Program-made: the position numbers and the translations under genes
Part shown: piece by piece, positions 24,701-39,048 of the stretch
Layout: every line of letters starts with the position of its first letter
Position numbering within the stretch: position 1 is the first letter of the stretch
DNA from: Adineta steineri
Lineage: Eukaryota; Rotifera; Eurotatoria; Adinetida; Adinetidae
NCBI GenBank assembly: GCA_905250115.1
Contig: CAJNOI010000019.1
Span: forward strand, 618,030 to 682,029
DNA length: 64,000 bases
Direction: 5' to 3'
The notes under the pieces: generated by a model
The model's input: only the letters and a program-made list of their open reading frames with translations
Database searches by the model: none
Told to the model about the DNA's origin: nothing

Positions 24701-27700
24701 TCACGTTCTTTATCTATTAATACATCCGATGATGGCTTAATTGAGGTAATATATTCTATTAAGTTATACATAAAATTAAAAAAAACGTTATTTAGAACGA
24801 TCATAAACAATCGATAAAACCTGTTCGATCAGTACATAGTAGTTCAACAAGACGTAAAGTCGATCGATTATTTAGTACTGGTAGTGATTTAGAATCAGCA
24901 TCAGCACGAACTTTAACACCAGAAAATAGCAACGAAAGTGGTGTTTATTCACAATCAGGACGTGATATTGAAAACGATACAAATAGAAGTACAAGGTATT
25001 AATGCGATAAAACCTATTTTTAATTTATTTTCATAAGATAATTCTTTTTTTAGATCAGCGCAATCCATTGGCAACGAGCAATTATTTTCTACCAGACCAC
25101 GTCTTGCTCGTTCGGCTTTAAAATCTAAAATTGACAAATCTCAATTACCACCTACTGATCCCTCATTATCATCCCGACAAACAACACATGATCATAGTTC
25201 AAATGGTGGAAATACACATCGTACAACGAACACAAATGTTGAAGTAATCGGAAAAGGTTACATGGATGAAAAAAGTCCTATGAAACAATTATCAACTGAA
25301 TCTATGGATGATAAACAACCAGCTATAAATAAACCTCGAGCAAAACTTATTAAAGGTAATCAGATCTTTCGAGAAATTATAATTTATACTTCAATGATCT
25401 TCATTCTTACTCCTTCAACCAATCTACATAAGAAAAAACTCATATGATTTCGAGAAAATAATCAACACTATCTCCGTTATATTGAAATCTGACATCAATC
25501 ATGATAATAAAACTTCCTATAAACTACGTCAACCGAATTAATTTCTTTTAAGCGAATTTCATTTTCATCTCATTTACCCTACAAAAAAGATCATTGAAAT
25601 ATGAACCAAAAATAATCGATAGATAGGATGCATTATAAGAATAACAAAAATAGAAAAGTCCTTATTTTTTTTTGCATTATTAATCTTGACATTTCAAAAC
25701 AGGAAGAATCTCTTAATTATGCAGCTCATTTATATAAGCCGTGATGGTTTCAAGGTTTTTCAAATTAATTGTACAAAATTACTAAGAATAAATATCGTAT
25801 AGTTTTTCTGAAACTTCGAGAAAAACAATGACGCACTGTTTTTATTTTTGAATGTATTAGACCATTAAACCAGAACCTTTTTTTTCCTATTGTCATGTTT
25901 TACTTGTCATATTTTCTTTAAAACATAATCAACTTAAAATTTTTTTCTTACATTATAAAAATTGTCAGAAAAATTCATTTACGTAGGTTCTGTTGTTAAC
26001 AACCCTTTAAACATAACAACACATACAAACGTTAATCTTGAAGACACATCTATTCTTGATGATGACCAAGACATTGGAGTTATTGGAAAAGGTAAGATAA
26101 ATTAAATTGTAATTCAAACAATTATTTGTTTTTTATGAAATAATTTTCTTAGCTGTTCATATTCCATTACGTATACGAGCTGAAACAGATGTAACTAAAA
26201 TACAAAATACAAATACATTATTTAATAAATTAAGTCGACAAAGTGATAGTGTTGAAATGGTGTCCGATGAATATGATAGTGATTCAAAAGAAAATGAACA
26301 TGTAAGAAAATAATTTTAAGAGCCCTTTTTTTGTAATGGTTTTTTCTAAATATTAGTTTGTTAATATGGGACAAACTTTATCAGCATCATTTCGTTTACG
26401 TGTTCAACAAAAAACTCAGGAAAAAATTGAACAAAAAGAACGTCGACGACAAGATCGAGAATATCATCGTCGTCAATTACAAATTCAACAACAAAATCAT
26501 ACTATAATTAATGGAGAAAATTTAAATGATAATGATCGTCCAACATCATCAACTTCAACAAGTCGATATTCATCTCAACCGGATCTTTCATCAGTTACAA
26601 ATGAATTACCACCAACACCACGACGACAAATTGAATCAAGTGTACCTTCAATATTACCCAATGTTTCATCTCAACAACGTTTATTACGTAACAATAAAAA
26701 TCCGTAAGTCAATTAAGAAATCGTTATTTTTCTAAATATTCTTATTTATTAAAGAATGGCTCGATCTCAAACATTTAATAATCGTCGTGAATTAGTTTCA
26801 ACTGATCAACGTATTCCATTTAATCGACCATTATCAGAAGATCGTGTAACTGATCAATTAAGAAATCCTGATGGGGTTTTTCGTGAAGCAATGGACTCAG
26901 TTTCGAATGATGATTGGGAACGAAAATGTTCTGGTCTTGGTTTAATTCAACGTCTTTGTGCACAATATCCTGATTTAATTATACAAAATTTACATCCAGT
27001 TGTTATAATACTTATTCAAGAAGTTAAAAATCTTCGATCACAAGTTGCTCGATTTGCTTTATCAACATTTTGTGATATGTTTAAACATTTAAAACGAAAT
27101 ATGGATATTGAACTTGATATAACAATTAAAGCTATTATGCAAAAAAGTGCGGAATGTAATGAATTTTTTAGGTTAGTACCTCTATTTTCATATATTTATA
27201 TAAAGAAAAACTTTATTTAGAAATGACGTAGAAAAATGTCTTCAAACCATGATTGAAAATGTGACAATTCAAAAAGCATTACAAGCATTAATAGCTGGTG
27301 GAGCAAGGTAATTAAAAAGCTAGTTCGAACGGAAATACAAATAATGTTTCCGTCTTAAATTCAATAGTAACACTTATTTGAGTATAAATCTATTAATACA
27401 AAAAACGAATTTAGAAATTACTCAATCTTAAAAATATAATGAATTTACTTACTAAAATTAGAATATTCTCTCATATTAAAAATAACTTTGTTAATTAATA
27501 TTATTTTTTATTTTTTCTATATTAGTCATCGTAGTCCAGCTGTAAGAAAAACATCAGCAAAATACATCTATATTGTATGTGAAAAATTGGGTTCAAATAA
27601 AATTTTAAGTGGAATTCGTGATATAACAGAACGTGTATTACAAGTAGCTGCAACATTTGCATCGGATGGACCGCCAGAAATCAGGTATGTAAATATATAG

Positions 27701-28950
27701 TTTTTTAATAATAAATAATATGTTAATTTAATTAAGATGGTATGGTAAAAAAATTTATTATATGTTAATGTCATCGGATGAACTTGATCCATTAATGAAA
27801 CATTATCTTAATCCAACAGCTTATTCAAATATGTGTGAAGTTCTTGATAATATTCGTACTAAAGTATATAGGAATTTTTGATAGATGAAGAAACATAAAA
27901 AAATGTATATTTTATTAAATAGGGAGGAGTTGGTGAAACCCCGAGTGAATCAGCACGAAATCATGGACGACGTGTAGTTTCGTCTGATAAAATGCATACA
28001 ACTGGGTAAAGAAAAATTTTCTTTCGGAAGATAATTAACTTATCTTATTCTTATTTATTACTTAGTAATCTAACAAATCATTTCACAGCAATACGTAAAT
28101 TGAATAGTGCAGATCAAACTGAACAAATTCGTAAATTAACAAAACAAATGCGTAGTTCAGATTTTCGCGAACGTTTAAATGGTATTGAAGAATTTCAAAA
28201 ATTATGTGAACTTGAAACCGATATAGCTATTCAATCACTTGTACAAATCTTTGATGGATTCAATGAATGTCTATCTGATATGAATTCAAAAGTTGTTCTT
28301 AAAGCCTTAAATACAATGCATCAACTTGTACCTATATTAGCTGATGCATTATCAGCTGTAATTAATTCGACATTACCTATAATTGCACAAAATATTGCAT
28401 CAAAAAATCGAGAAATATCTCAACTTGCATCAGATATAATTGATGCAACTATTGAATATATCGGTAAAATAAAATCAACGTGTATATATATAAATAAAAA
28501 ACGATTTTTATTATAATTTTTCAGATAGTGGTTATCTAATACAACCTCTTTGTACATTAAGTCAAAATAGCAATCTACGTATTCGACCAGAAATCGTTTT
28601 AAAATTAGCTAGTAAGAATTAATTAGTAAGATGTTTTAATTATAATCATATATTGTTTTTATTTAGCTATTGTTCCACGTGTTTGTCAACGTAAACCTAA
28701 ACAAGTTGAAATTCATCTATTACCAACCTATTGGAAATTATTAGCTCTATTACGTGGTCAAAATTCTACAGCTATAACATCATCAGCTGGTGGTTCCAAT
28801 ACTTTAAATGCGTCAATTCATACATTAACAACAGCTCTTTATACAGAACTTGGTACTGTACTTCTTGATAAAGCTAGTTCAAGTTCACAAGTGACACCAA
28901 AAAATTTACAAGTCCTTCGTGAACTTTGCATAAATATTGATGCTGTGTGA
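18725..28950 (+). CDS. TOGARAM1: TOG-array protein, TOGARAM1/crescerin-like
   Basis: Eighteen exons close in phase to 1676 residues (human TOGARAM1 about 1720): 18725-19082, 19138-20072, 20331-20978, 23041-23143, 24504-24745, 24796-24995, 25054-25355, 25987-26091, 26153-26301, 26357-26703, 26755-27171, 27221-27307, 27526-27684, 27737-27863, 27923-28005, 28066-28463, 28525-28611, 28667-28950. The first three exons encode HEAT-like helices of two N-terminal TOG domains. Exons 4-10 form a long Ser/Asn-rich linker with a repeated VIGKG motif and a basic coiled stretch (KIEQKERRRQDREYHRR). The rest holds two C-terminal TOG domains (DDWERKCSGLGLIQRLC; DFRERLNGIEEFQKLC), the best-conserved part. Crescerins bind tubulin and control ciliary microtubule length and structure, which suits the ciliated rotifer corona. 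Introns 3 (2062 nt) and 4 (1360 nt) are far longer than the rest; phase continuity across both supports one gene. Confidence 0.88.
20979..23040 (+). other. long third intron of TOGARAM
   Basis: A 2.06 kb intron with GTAAGT donor and ttatttatag acceptor. It contains a short (TG)n run near 21926-21941, a GCATGC-rich inverted pair near 22110-22170, poly-purine stretches, and no coding exon I can support. The length is exceptional for this window and might hide an internal promoter or alternative first exon. Confidence 0.55.
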
Positions 28951-29353
28951 TTTTTCTTTTCTTCGTTTTCTTTCCTCAGTTGTGATTTAAATATAATATA
29001 TATATACATAATTATTCCCATGATTTTTTTCACGCATGGTAGTTGTTCATTTGTACACACAGCTCAAGCAATTTATTCATTTTTGTTTTGTTTTCTGAAC
29101 AGTGACATATGTTTTCTCGTATTCAGAATTTCATTTATTCATTAAAAATTGTTCTTCTGTGATTATTCATAATGACTGTTACTAGTTATCTTTTTCTTGT
29201 TCTTCTTCTTTGATTCATTTTTTCGTGCGCGTTTTTCTTCGGTGTTTTTGCAGTATATACGAAAAAAAGAAAGGAAAAGAAAGAATGATAGTGTGTATGT
29301 ATATATATATATATTTGTATCAGCAGAGATAAAACAAAAGAAAATAAAGATTT
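28951..29353. other. convergent 3' region between TOGARAM and minus-strand gene
   Basis: About 400 bp containing T-rich sequence, an (AT)n run near 29298-29314 and AAATAAA just right of 29340. The two genes end toward each other here. No further gene is seen. Confidence 0.5.
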
Positions 29354-29914
29354 TTATGTTTTAACTTGAATACAATTAAAAATCGATAAAATTGAATTAT
29401 TGATTTGTATTGATGGATCATCAATTTGAGCAAAGAAAAGAAAACGAAATGATGCTTTAGTATTTCGATAGATTTCAGGAACCATTTCATAAATTGGATC
29501 AAATGGAATTAAAGACATGAGAGTATCGAATGATTGTTTCATAAGAGAATTATTAATAATATGATTATATAAATCAATATGAATGAGTGAACAGCGTTTT
29601 TTTAATTCATCTAACATCTGAGAAATCTGATCAATATCATTAATTAATCCAAAATTAAAGATACAAAAATTTCCTTGTATAATTGAATATTTCAATGCTT
29701 GAATAAGATTATTGTTAAATGAATCGAATAATTCAATGAATGGACCAGAATTAGAATAACGATATAATGCTGTTGCATTGCCATTTTTTGATAGAAATAA
29801 TGGACATTTATTTGAATTAAATGGAAGTTTTGAAAGAACTGTTTTTGGTTGAATATCATTTAATAAAACTTCTTGATTTAACGAAGTTTTTGAATCTGTT
29901 TCTACTTCTGACAT
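29354..29914 (-). CDS. small single-exon protein, faint dynein AAA5-like resemblance
   Basis: An uninterrupted 186-codon frame begins with ATG at 29912-29914 (MSEVETDSK); a longer reading would need a GTG start. Normal codon use and full length support a real gene, although it has no intron in an intron-dense region. I do not recognise a clear family. The order CPLFLSKNGNATALYRYSN, then LIQALKYSIIQGNFCIFNFG, then KASFRFLFFAQIDDP loosely recalls the AAA5 region of dynein heavy chains, where a bound-nucleotide segment, LENxIQFGxxLLLENVG and FRFYITTKL follow each other. If so, it is an isolated, shortened and diverged domain, possibly a retrocopy or a cilium-related fragment. That link is inference only. 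Confidence 0.55.
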   Translation of the reverse strand: MSEVETDSKTSLNQEVLLNDIQPKTVLSKLPFNSNKCPLFLSKNGNATALYRYSNSGPFIELFDSFNNNLIQALKYSIIQGNFCIFNFGLINDIDQISQMLDELKKRCSLIHIDLYNHIINNSLMKQSFDTLMSLIPFDPIYEMVPEIYRNTKASFRFLFFAQIDDPSIQINNSILSIFNCIQVKT

Positions 29915-31292
29915 TTTTTTGCTTTTACAGAAATACACTCAATTAACTTTCTTTTGATCGAAAACTGATTTCTATTCTGACAAAGAAAAACAACAACTCA
30001 ATTTTTCATCATGCTGTCTTTTTCTTTCTTTCATTCTTTTATTTATTTATTATGTAGCTATTATACTACTGGTAATTTAGTATAGGAGAAGAAAAGTAAT
30101 TTTTGATTTTCAATTTAATTATTTATAAAAATAATATTGATGTTTTTACTTTTGACAATATTTTTTTTTCTTTGTCAGTATTTAGTTTGAAGCATTTGTT
30201 TATATATATATGGTTCATCAATAAGGCAAAAATCTTGATTTATAATCATCAGACTATCCATCAGAATAGCAAAAAAACAAGAGTAAGAAAAAAGGAAAAG
30301 TTCTTGTCTTTACAGCATAGTTAGCACTACGCCTACAATTCATAATATGAAATATTGCTGTTGGCAAATGTGACACATTTGCTGTATGCAAAGTGTTTTT
30401 CTCGATAATAAGAATGATCCCAGATGAATAGATATGTATGCATGTAAGAAGAAAGAATGTTCTTAGACAATTGTTGCATATAGAGAAGAATCATTAAATA
30501 CAAAACAAAAAAATATATTTGCAGGCATATTAGTCCTCTTTGATGAAAAAAAAAGATCAAATAACAAAAGAAATATTTTTTTTCATTGAATTTATCTATT
30601 CATATATCTTCAATGTATCGCTCTAGGGTGATAATCACAACAACAGATTACATAAGATATTGTTGAATGATATTCAAGATCGTCATGATGTCGATTGAAA
30701 AAAATTCAGATTATGCTCGAAGGGTTATACTTTGTATTTAATGAGTATATATTGAGCATGTAACTAAAAAAAGAATATCTTTTATTCTGACACACATATA
30801 TATAGATATATATAAATTCATTGAACATAATCGTATTCAAGCTTGAATAAATCTGGCGAGGAAAAGATTTTCATAGTTAGCCTGCTGATTTTAACAACAC
30901 GACAACGTAAGATAAAGTGGTAGAACTTTCATTGAGACCTTTTTCCCTTCTATTTTTTATGACAGATGATTACTAAATCTATTATTTCCTTCTTCTTCTT
31001 TTTTTGCCTTTTTTTTTTCGCAGGAGAAAAAGAAAAGGAAGAACCATCTCATCACTGGGTTGTCGTTCTCTTTTGATAAGAATAGGAGAGAGACAAGCAA
31101 TGAAAGAGAGAGAAACAGAGAGATGAGCGAAGAGAAAAACACAGAAATTAAAAAGCCCGAGAGCGGAAATGTTGAACTTTCCGGTTGTCGACGCATACCA
31201 CTGTTGGCTAAGATGTCACACGAATCAATATGTTAACTTTGAATACTTTCATCATTCAAGAATATATCAGTAACAATTCAACGTTATAAATA
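29915..31292. other. divergent intergenic region
   Basis: About 1.4 kb between the minus-strand small gene and the guanylyl cyclase, which point away from each other, so both promoters should lie here. The sequence is AT-rich with purine-rich tracts (31075-31150) and no supported exon. Confidence 0.5.
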
Positions 31293-34200
31293 ATGCAGTT
31301 TTTATCAATAATTGTAATGTTTTTATTATTTTTATTGGGAACAGTAAAGATCCATTTTTGTAATACTACTGTTCAAATTGCTGTTCTTCTACCAACTGAT
31401 CCTCAATTACCATTTGCTATGCAAAAAGTTAAACCAGCTATTGATTTAGCTGTTTTAGAAATACAGAAACGTGGCTTATTGCTTAATCGAAAATCATTTG
31501 ATGTTCGTTATGGTGATACAAATTCATCGTATATTGTTGGCCCTCTATTAGCTATTGATTTTTATGCTAATCGACAAGCTCATGTATTCTTAGGACCTGT
31601 TGATGGTCCAGGTTTAGCTGCTGTTTCAAGGTAATCTTTTTCTATATATATATATGATTTCATTCAATGTTCGTTTTATTAACTAATTAATTCAATTAGA
31701 TATTCACCACATTGGCGGATACCTGTCATATCACCAGGAGGTGGTTTTAATTATCATTTTGATAATAAACGTGAATATCAATTATTGACAAGAATGCTTC
31801 ATTCATCTAAAACTATAGTTCATTTTATATCACGTGTAATTTTACCACATTTTAATTGGACTAGTGTACGAATTATAGCTGAAAGAAATGTTGTTGAAGC
31901 CCAAGTAAGCTTTTATATATGTATATATATTGCAATTAGGTTTTAATTTTCAAATAAAATTAGAGTGAATGTTATATGTTAATGGGTGCTTTATGTCGAA
32001 CATTACGCAATCCAAATAGTAAAGGCGAATCAAAAGACACGTTAGTTAATTGATGTCAATTTTAATTCATATTCAATGAAGTTTTTTTTCTTCTTCTTAT
32101 AATTAGATGTTCTCATTCCATATTTGATGTTGATCGAAAAAATGAAACAAAAGAAAAATTACGTAAAACATTAAATGATGCAAAAACTGAAGCAAGAAGT
32201 AAGAATGTTTTAGATTTAATTATTATTAAATTCTAATCTATTCTATTAGTTTTATTTATATGTATGGATTCATTGCTATTTCGAGATTTTCTTCTAATGG
32301 CTTATGATCTGGATATGATCAATGGAGAATATGTTTTTGTTTATTTAGATATTTTTCGATTGATGAGGTTCAATTCTTTCTTTATTAATTATTAATAATG
32401 AATAATTTTGTTTTTCTATTAATCCAATAGAAAAGATATGAATTTAATTGGATGGTATAAAAATGATTCAAGTGAAGCAGAAAATAGTAAAGCTCGTCGT
32501 GCTTTTGAAACAGTTCTAATATTAGCAGTTAAAAAACCAGATACTGAACGATACCGACATTTTTCTTATCAAGTTAATACATTACAAGGAGGAATAAATA
32601 ATGAAAGTAGTTCAATGGAAAAACTTGTATGTTTGACAATTGTTGCTGTTTTTTTATTTTTATTTTTATTTTTATTTATTGATTTAAAGGTGAATCCATA
32701 TGTTGCGACATTTTATGATGCTGTTTTACTTTATGCATACGGATTAAATCGTACAATAGAAGCACATGAAAATGCTAGTGATGGATTTGCTGTTGTACAT
32801 AAAATGTGGAATGTTAGTTTTGAAGGTTTGAACAAATCAGAAAATTTTTTTATTGTAAAAGAACTTAATAAATTATATTTAGGATCAAATGGTATTGTAC
32901 AAATTAGTGAAACTGGTGATCGTGTTAGTGATTATTCGTTATTTGATCTTAATACAAAAAATGGTCAATTTGAAGTAATGAAATTTTTTTACATTAAAAT
33001 AAAAATCTTTTGTTTTTATAGGAAGTAGGAACTTATTTTGGTGTTAATTCATCATTTATCCTATCGAAAGATATTTATTGGATTGATGAGGTCAAAAAAA
33101 CACCAGTTGATGTTCCCGTAAGATAATAAAATATTTCAAAATAACATATCATTTGCTTCTTTTAGCCTTGCGGTTTCGACGGAAGTAAATGTTTTGTACA
33201 TAAAAGTATGTTTCATAGCTCATCAAATTTAAAAGGAAAAGATTAATGTTATTATGTTTTTCTTTTTCAAGATCCAGCATTACCGTGGATATATTTTACT
33301 GCAAGTGTAACATCAGTTATTATTGTATTGATTATAGCTGCATTTTGGTATTTTAAACGTGTTAGTTTTGAAGCACAACTTAGAGCAATGAATTGGATTA
33401 TTGAACCAGATGATCTATTTACAATGGAAGATATTGGAATTAATAAATACAAACAAATCAAACGAGGAGATCGACATAAAGTAAAAAAAAGAAATGAAAG
33501 TTTATTTCCTTGAAATTCTTTCATGTTTATTTTAGCGTGCTTCTATGCATCATATTGCTTTATTTGAAGAAGACAATGATACAGAGAATGGTGCACCCGT
33601 AAAAACAGCTCGATTTAAGGTAATGAATGATAAATATCTTGTTTAGTTTCCGAATGTTTTTTGCTTTAACATGAGATCTTATAATTTCATTTTAATTATA
33701 ATAATTCAAACTGCTATTTCACATGCAAATTTACTAGAGAACATTTTAGTAAACCGGAACATAGTTTTTATAATTATAGAAAACAATAATTTGGGAAAAA
33801 ATTGTTTTAGAAATAAACTAGGCGTTTTGTCGTATCAAAAAAAAAATATGTCAGCAAATTGCAAGTGTGACATGCCATTAGAAAATAATCTGTCACAATT
33901 TTACTATAGGAAAAAAATCTTCTTCTATGTCTATTTGATACGAAAAGCTAAATGCGACAGAACAGATGCTTTACTTAGCATTTTGTTGATGTCTTTGACA
34001 ATTCAATGTTAGACCTTTTGTTTGTCATCAAATAATATTATCGACTCATTCTCCCTGGTATATCTTCGAGAAAACATATTTTGTTCTCTAAAAATCTATT
34101 TCCGATAATTACTTAGAATAAACTAATTACTAAAATAAGCTGTTCTATTTGTCATTATGAAAGTCATAACAATCTGTAAATACTAATGCTTTCGGGCAAA

Positions 34201-37096
34201 ACAAATGATAATGGGACAGATTTGGAATGTCATAGTCTACAAGGAAAGAAACATTGTATACAGAATGACAAGATGAATATTTTCAAAGAATAAACTTCTT
34301 AATGTTTCTCTTAATAATAAAAAAATGAAGATTTTATTTGAGTGATGATCAAAAAACAAAATAATGATGGGAATCTATTTCGTAATCTTCTTTATTTTAG
34401 GGATCAATAGTAGCATTAAAATTAGTTCAAAATAAATCAAGAATTGATGTTAATCGATTATTACTCATGGAAATAAAAACTGTAAATTCAGATTTGTTTA
34501 TAAATATTTTTTGCAGACTTGTTATTTGTTAATTTAAAGATTAAAGATATGCAAAGTGAATATCTTCTTCGATTTATTGGTGCATGTATTGATCCAGCAT
34601 GTTTAGTTAATGAATATTGTTCAAAAGGAAATTTACAGGTTATTTAATTACAATATACTTTTCTGTTATTTATATTTGGTTTTTCTGTAGGATCTTCTTG
34701 AAAATCCTCAAATAAAACTTGATGATATGTTTAAATATTCTATTATTCATGATATTGTCAAAGTATAATTTTATAGAATTATTTTCATAGATATTAATCT
34801 GGTTTTTTTCTCTATAGGGAATTTTATACATTCATAACAGTGATCTACAATCCCATGGAAATTTAAAAAGTACAAATTGTCTTGTTGGTAGTCGTGTAAG
34901 TTTAAAAAAAATATAATTCAATAAAACAAAATCAATTGATTTACTTTCTAGTTCGTTGTTAAAATTTCCGATTATGGTGTTCCATCTCTTCGTTGTCCTC
35001 TCCATCAAAAACATCCACCTAATAGCGAACAATATTATAAATGTAAATTCAAGACAAAACAAATATATATAAAAATTTGACTGTTTTTTTTTGTAAAGCA
35101 TTGCTTTGGTCACCACCGGAAGTCATACGTGATCTACATGCTCCTGTTTTAGGTACACAAAAAGGTGATGTATATAGTTTTTCAATAATACTCCATGAAA
35201 TTATATATCGACGTGGCCTTTTTGCAATAAATGAAACAAGTGTAGCACCAAAAGAAATTTTTCTATCAATTAAATCCGGAAATGAAATTCGACCACCATT
35301 TCTTGGTGAGAATACACTTTTTGAAATAGGTAATCTGATGAAACGTTGTTGGCAAGAAATTCCTACGGATCGACCAGATTTTACATCAGTTTTTAATACA
35401 ATTAAAAAATTAAGCAAGTAAGATAATCGGGGAAAAAGAAACCCACACGAAACTATTTGATTTATTTATGATTTTAATACTATAGAAAATATGATAATGA
35501 AAATCTTGTTGATAATCTTTTACAACGTATGGAACAATATACAAATAATCTTGAAGAACTTGTTAAAGAACGTACAAATGATTATTTAGTTGAAAAGAAA
35601 AAAGCTGAAGAATTACTTTATCGTTTATTACCACAGTGAGTAAAAATTTTATTTGCATGTTAGTCAAAGTTTTGATATTTACAAAAAAAACTAAAATCAC
35701 AGTTCATTAAGAAATGTCATGTTGTATTAAATGAAAAGTAAATTGTCTTTAGACTTTTATGATTCTAAATGTTATTTTAATCTATTTCAAAAAAAACGTA
35801 TTAAATTAGTTTGCTATGCTTCTGACAGGTACTATTAAATATAATTAAGATATATTTCAAAGACGATAGGATGACTAGATTCTGTAATAATTGCTATTCT
35901 ATTAATAAATTATTTCTTATCACGTATTGTATTTCGTAATTAAAAGCTCGTTTTCATCATGAAGAAATTACTGAATATTCCTAATTATCGTACACACGTA
36001 TGACATCTAGATAGATAAGAATAAATGTCATCAATTATTAAAATATGTGATAAGACTGTATTATTTGTATTGTTAATTGATAAGTTTTAACACTATTTTA
36101 TTGAATATATGAGAATATATTTCATAACAACATCATGTAAAAAGGGAATTTTAAAAGACAAATTGAATACCAATCAATCTATATTTGTTTATGTCTTCAT
36201 TAAAGGTCTGTTACAACTGAATTGATGGCTGGTAAACAAGTAACAGCTGAATCATTTGAATGTGTAACTATTTATTTTTCGGATATTGTTGGCTTTACGA
36301 AAATATCAGCGGAAAGTACACCATTACAAGTAAAAATCTTTGAAATAATTTTCCTTGAATTCTTTTCTTGTTTTGTAAAATTAGATTGTTTCTTTACTTA
36401 ATGATCTTTATACATGTTTTGATTCAATTATTGAAGCATTTGATATTTATAAAGTTGAAACAATTGGTGATGCTTATATGGTTGTTAGTGGTTTACCAAC
36501 ACGTAATGGTGATTTACATGCACGTGAAATTTCACGTATGGCTTTAACAATTCTTGATGCTGTCATACATTTTCGTATTCGACATCGACCTGATGAACAA
36601 TTAAAAATTCGTATTGGTCTTCATTCAGGTAGAATCAAAAATTTTCTCTTTTTTAAATAGTTTTATTCATATATTTGGATTTTTTTAGGTCCATGTGTTG
36701 CCGGTGTTGTAGGTTTAAAAATGCCAAGGTAGTAAAAAACAAAATTTCTAGAAAGAAAAAATATTTTATTTTGTATATTTATTTAGATATTGTCTATTTG
36801 GTGATACAGTTAATGTTGCTTCACGTATGGAATCTAATGGACAAGCATTACGAATTCATGTATCACCTTTTACTAAAAATTTACTTGATAAATTTGAAAC
36901 ATTTCTGTTTGAAGCTCGTGGAGAAGTTAATCTTAAAGTAAAACTAAATTAGTTAAATATATATATACATTATTGTTTATTTTAGGGTAAAGGTGATATG
37001 TTAACTTATTGGTTATTAGGTGAACGCGATGGTTTACAAGTACCATTTAGCAATGATTCCGATCTTAATGATAATAAGCATACAGTAGAGAAATGA
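31293..37096 (+). CDS. receptor-type guanylyl cyclase (natriuretic-peptide-receptor-like)
   Basis: Twenty-three exons close in phase to 1099 residues: 31293-31630, 31700-31904, 31964-32040, 32107-32198, 32250-32367, 32431-32626, 32690-32974, 33022-33117, 33166-33205, 33272-33480, 33536-33619, 34401-34481, 34540-34638, 34691-34762, 34818-34895, 34952-35042, 35099-35417, 35486-35635, 36206-36329, 36385-36628, 36689-36728, 36787-36937, 36986-37096. Order: signal peptide ([14 protein letters not shown]), ANF-receptor ligand-binding domain ([31 protein letters not shown]), one membrane helix ([20 protein letters not shown]), kinase-homology domain, dimerisation coil, cyclase domain. The kinase-homology domain keeps Lys in VALKLV, but HGNLKSTNC replaces HRD and DYG replaces DFG, as usual for these pseudokinases. 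The cyclase keeps FSDIVGFT, the guanine-selecting Glu in KVETIGDAY, and [12 protein letters not shown]. It should turn GTP into cGMP on binding an extracellular peptide. Confidence 0.93.
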
Positions 37097-39048
37097 AAAT
37101 TCAGATTACCGATATATTCCATTTCATATTTTTGTTTTGTTGGTTTTTTTCTTTTTATTCTTATTCTAAATAAAAATTTTATTTAATTTTCATTATATGA
37201 TCATTTAATAAGTTAAACAGATTGATAATAGTGAAGATGATTTTTTTATTTATTACCCAATGTTCTAATAAATATTTATGGTTTGATCATAATTAATTTA
37301 TAGATAGTCAGCTTAAAAACACTGAATAGTAATTATGCTTTCAGATGTTTTTCATTTTTCTTGATCGTGACTCGGAATTATCAACAAAATATAAGGAAGA
37401 TTGATCAAACAGTTATTATTTATAATACTTTTGACGTACTAGCTTTTAGTATTTAAAACTGGACACTCAAGACATACAATGATTCACAATATAAAGTAAC
37501 TATATTTTTCTATTTAGTATTATAAATAATGTTTACCTTCCATCATTTCTCTTACTACGATCGCGAATAGTTATTTGAAACTTTATATGATAAATTCTGA
37601 TTAGAGAAGAAAAGCAAGCTTGATAAAAAAATTTTTAATGTCTTTCAAATTTTTCGAATCATATTTGCATTGAATGAAATCGAAACTACACTTATTTATA
37701 GATTAGACACATTATGTAAATCGTAATAAAACTTTTTTTCTGACATTATAAAGATATTGAATGTCTGAGTATACGTATGCATTGCTTGTAAAGTTTGTTT
37801 ATACTATGTCTATCTTCAATTTTTAATCATTTTTCAAACGTTATAAGAAAAATAATCCATAAAAAATTGAAAGATATAATTAGAACATATTTCTATATCC
37901 ATATAAAACTCCATAAGAATGTCATATAATAATAGGATCAAGAGATCAAATTTATTTTTCTAAGTTATCTCATACTGTTTTCTAAAAATGGCTTTATTAT
38001 CAGAACAGTAAAAATTCCTGAAATATTAAATTATTTTCATCGTAATTATAAAAATCATGGTAAGACTAATGTATTAATTTAATAAACTCATCTCATTACG
38101 TGGGTAAATGTCATAAACAGTCTTCTCATACTACACATACCCATACAGGAGTGACAAACTTTTAATTTCTTACGGATTATTATTCTAACGTAAATATGAG
38201 ATCTACTGAAATCTTATTCGATCTATTGAAATATATGCTTAAATTTTAATAACTAGATCATTTGTCGGAACATGTTGACATATAGTATTACATAGTTATT
38301 CATTTGCACTTTATTATAAAAGTTGAAAGTCTAGATTCATCATTCAAAGGTTAATTATCCCCTAATATAAAGAAAAACTAAATAAATTTATATTTTAAAG
38401 TAGTAGATCATTCTTTATTCTTTAGAATATCAAATAATAAGTTTCTTTTATTATAAGTACGTATTGTCTACTTTATTAATCATACTTAAATCCACTTGAT
38501 TATTCAAACTTTCCTCATTTTACATCTGTCAGTCAAATAAGAATCTTTATTAAAATTGAATCCGATAAGAAAAAAATATTTCACATTGTATTTTCCTGTT
38601 CTTGACAATGTAACAGAATGTTTGAAGAAAAAAAAACTAACAACATACCAAATCTACTGATTAAATTCTTATCTTTCATTGATTGTAATTAATAACTTTT
38701 AGGATTTTATTTTTTTTTCTATTTATTTTTAATAAAAGAAAATGTAATAATTTAGAAAACGTATATATATATATAATGAGTGCATGTCTGATTAATTAAT
38801 AACAACCGACAACATTAAATAAGTGCGTAAAATATTAAACATATTTATCAAAAAACGAAACAAGAAAAGCAAATGAATTAATTCATACAAGAGACAACCA
38901 ACAAAGAGAAAAAATCCACCGGCAAAATAAATAAACATAACAACGGACGGTTATTATTTTAAGATGTTCCCTTTTTTTTTTTATTTTATAAAAGCGAATG
39001 CATATGTAACGTCAAGATCTTCATCTGACATAAAATTTTTGATCGAAT
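37097..39048. other. convergent intergenic region with hairpin copy 3
   Basis: About 1.95 kb between the 3' ends of the cyclase and UBL3 genes. An AATAAAA signal lies near 37168. A G-rich/C-rich hairpin (38098-38148) is present. Nothing else was found in this AT-rich stretch. Confidence 0.5.
38098..38148. repeat. G-rich/C-rich hairpin, copy 3
   Basis: Left arm ACGTGGGTAAATG; right arm CTACACATACCCATACAGG. This is the weakest member of the family; arm matching is partial. Confidence 0.35.
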
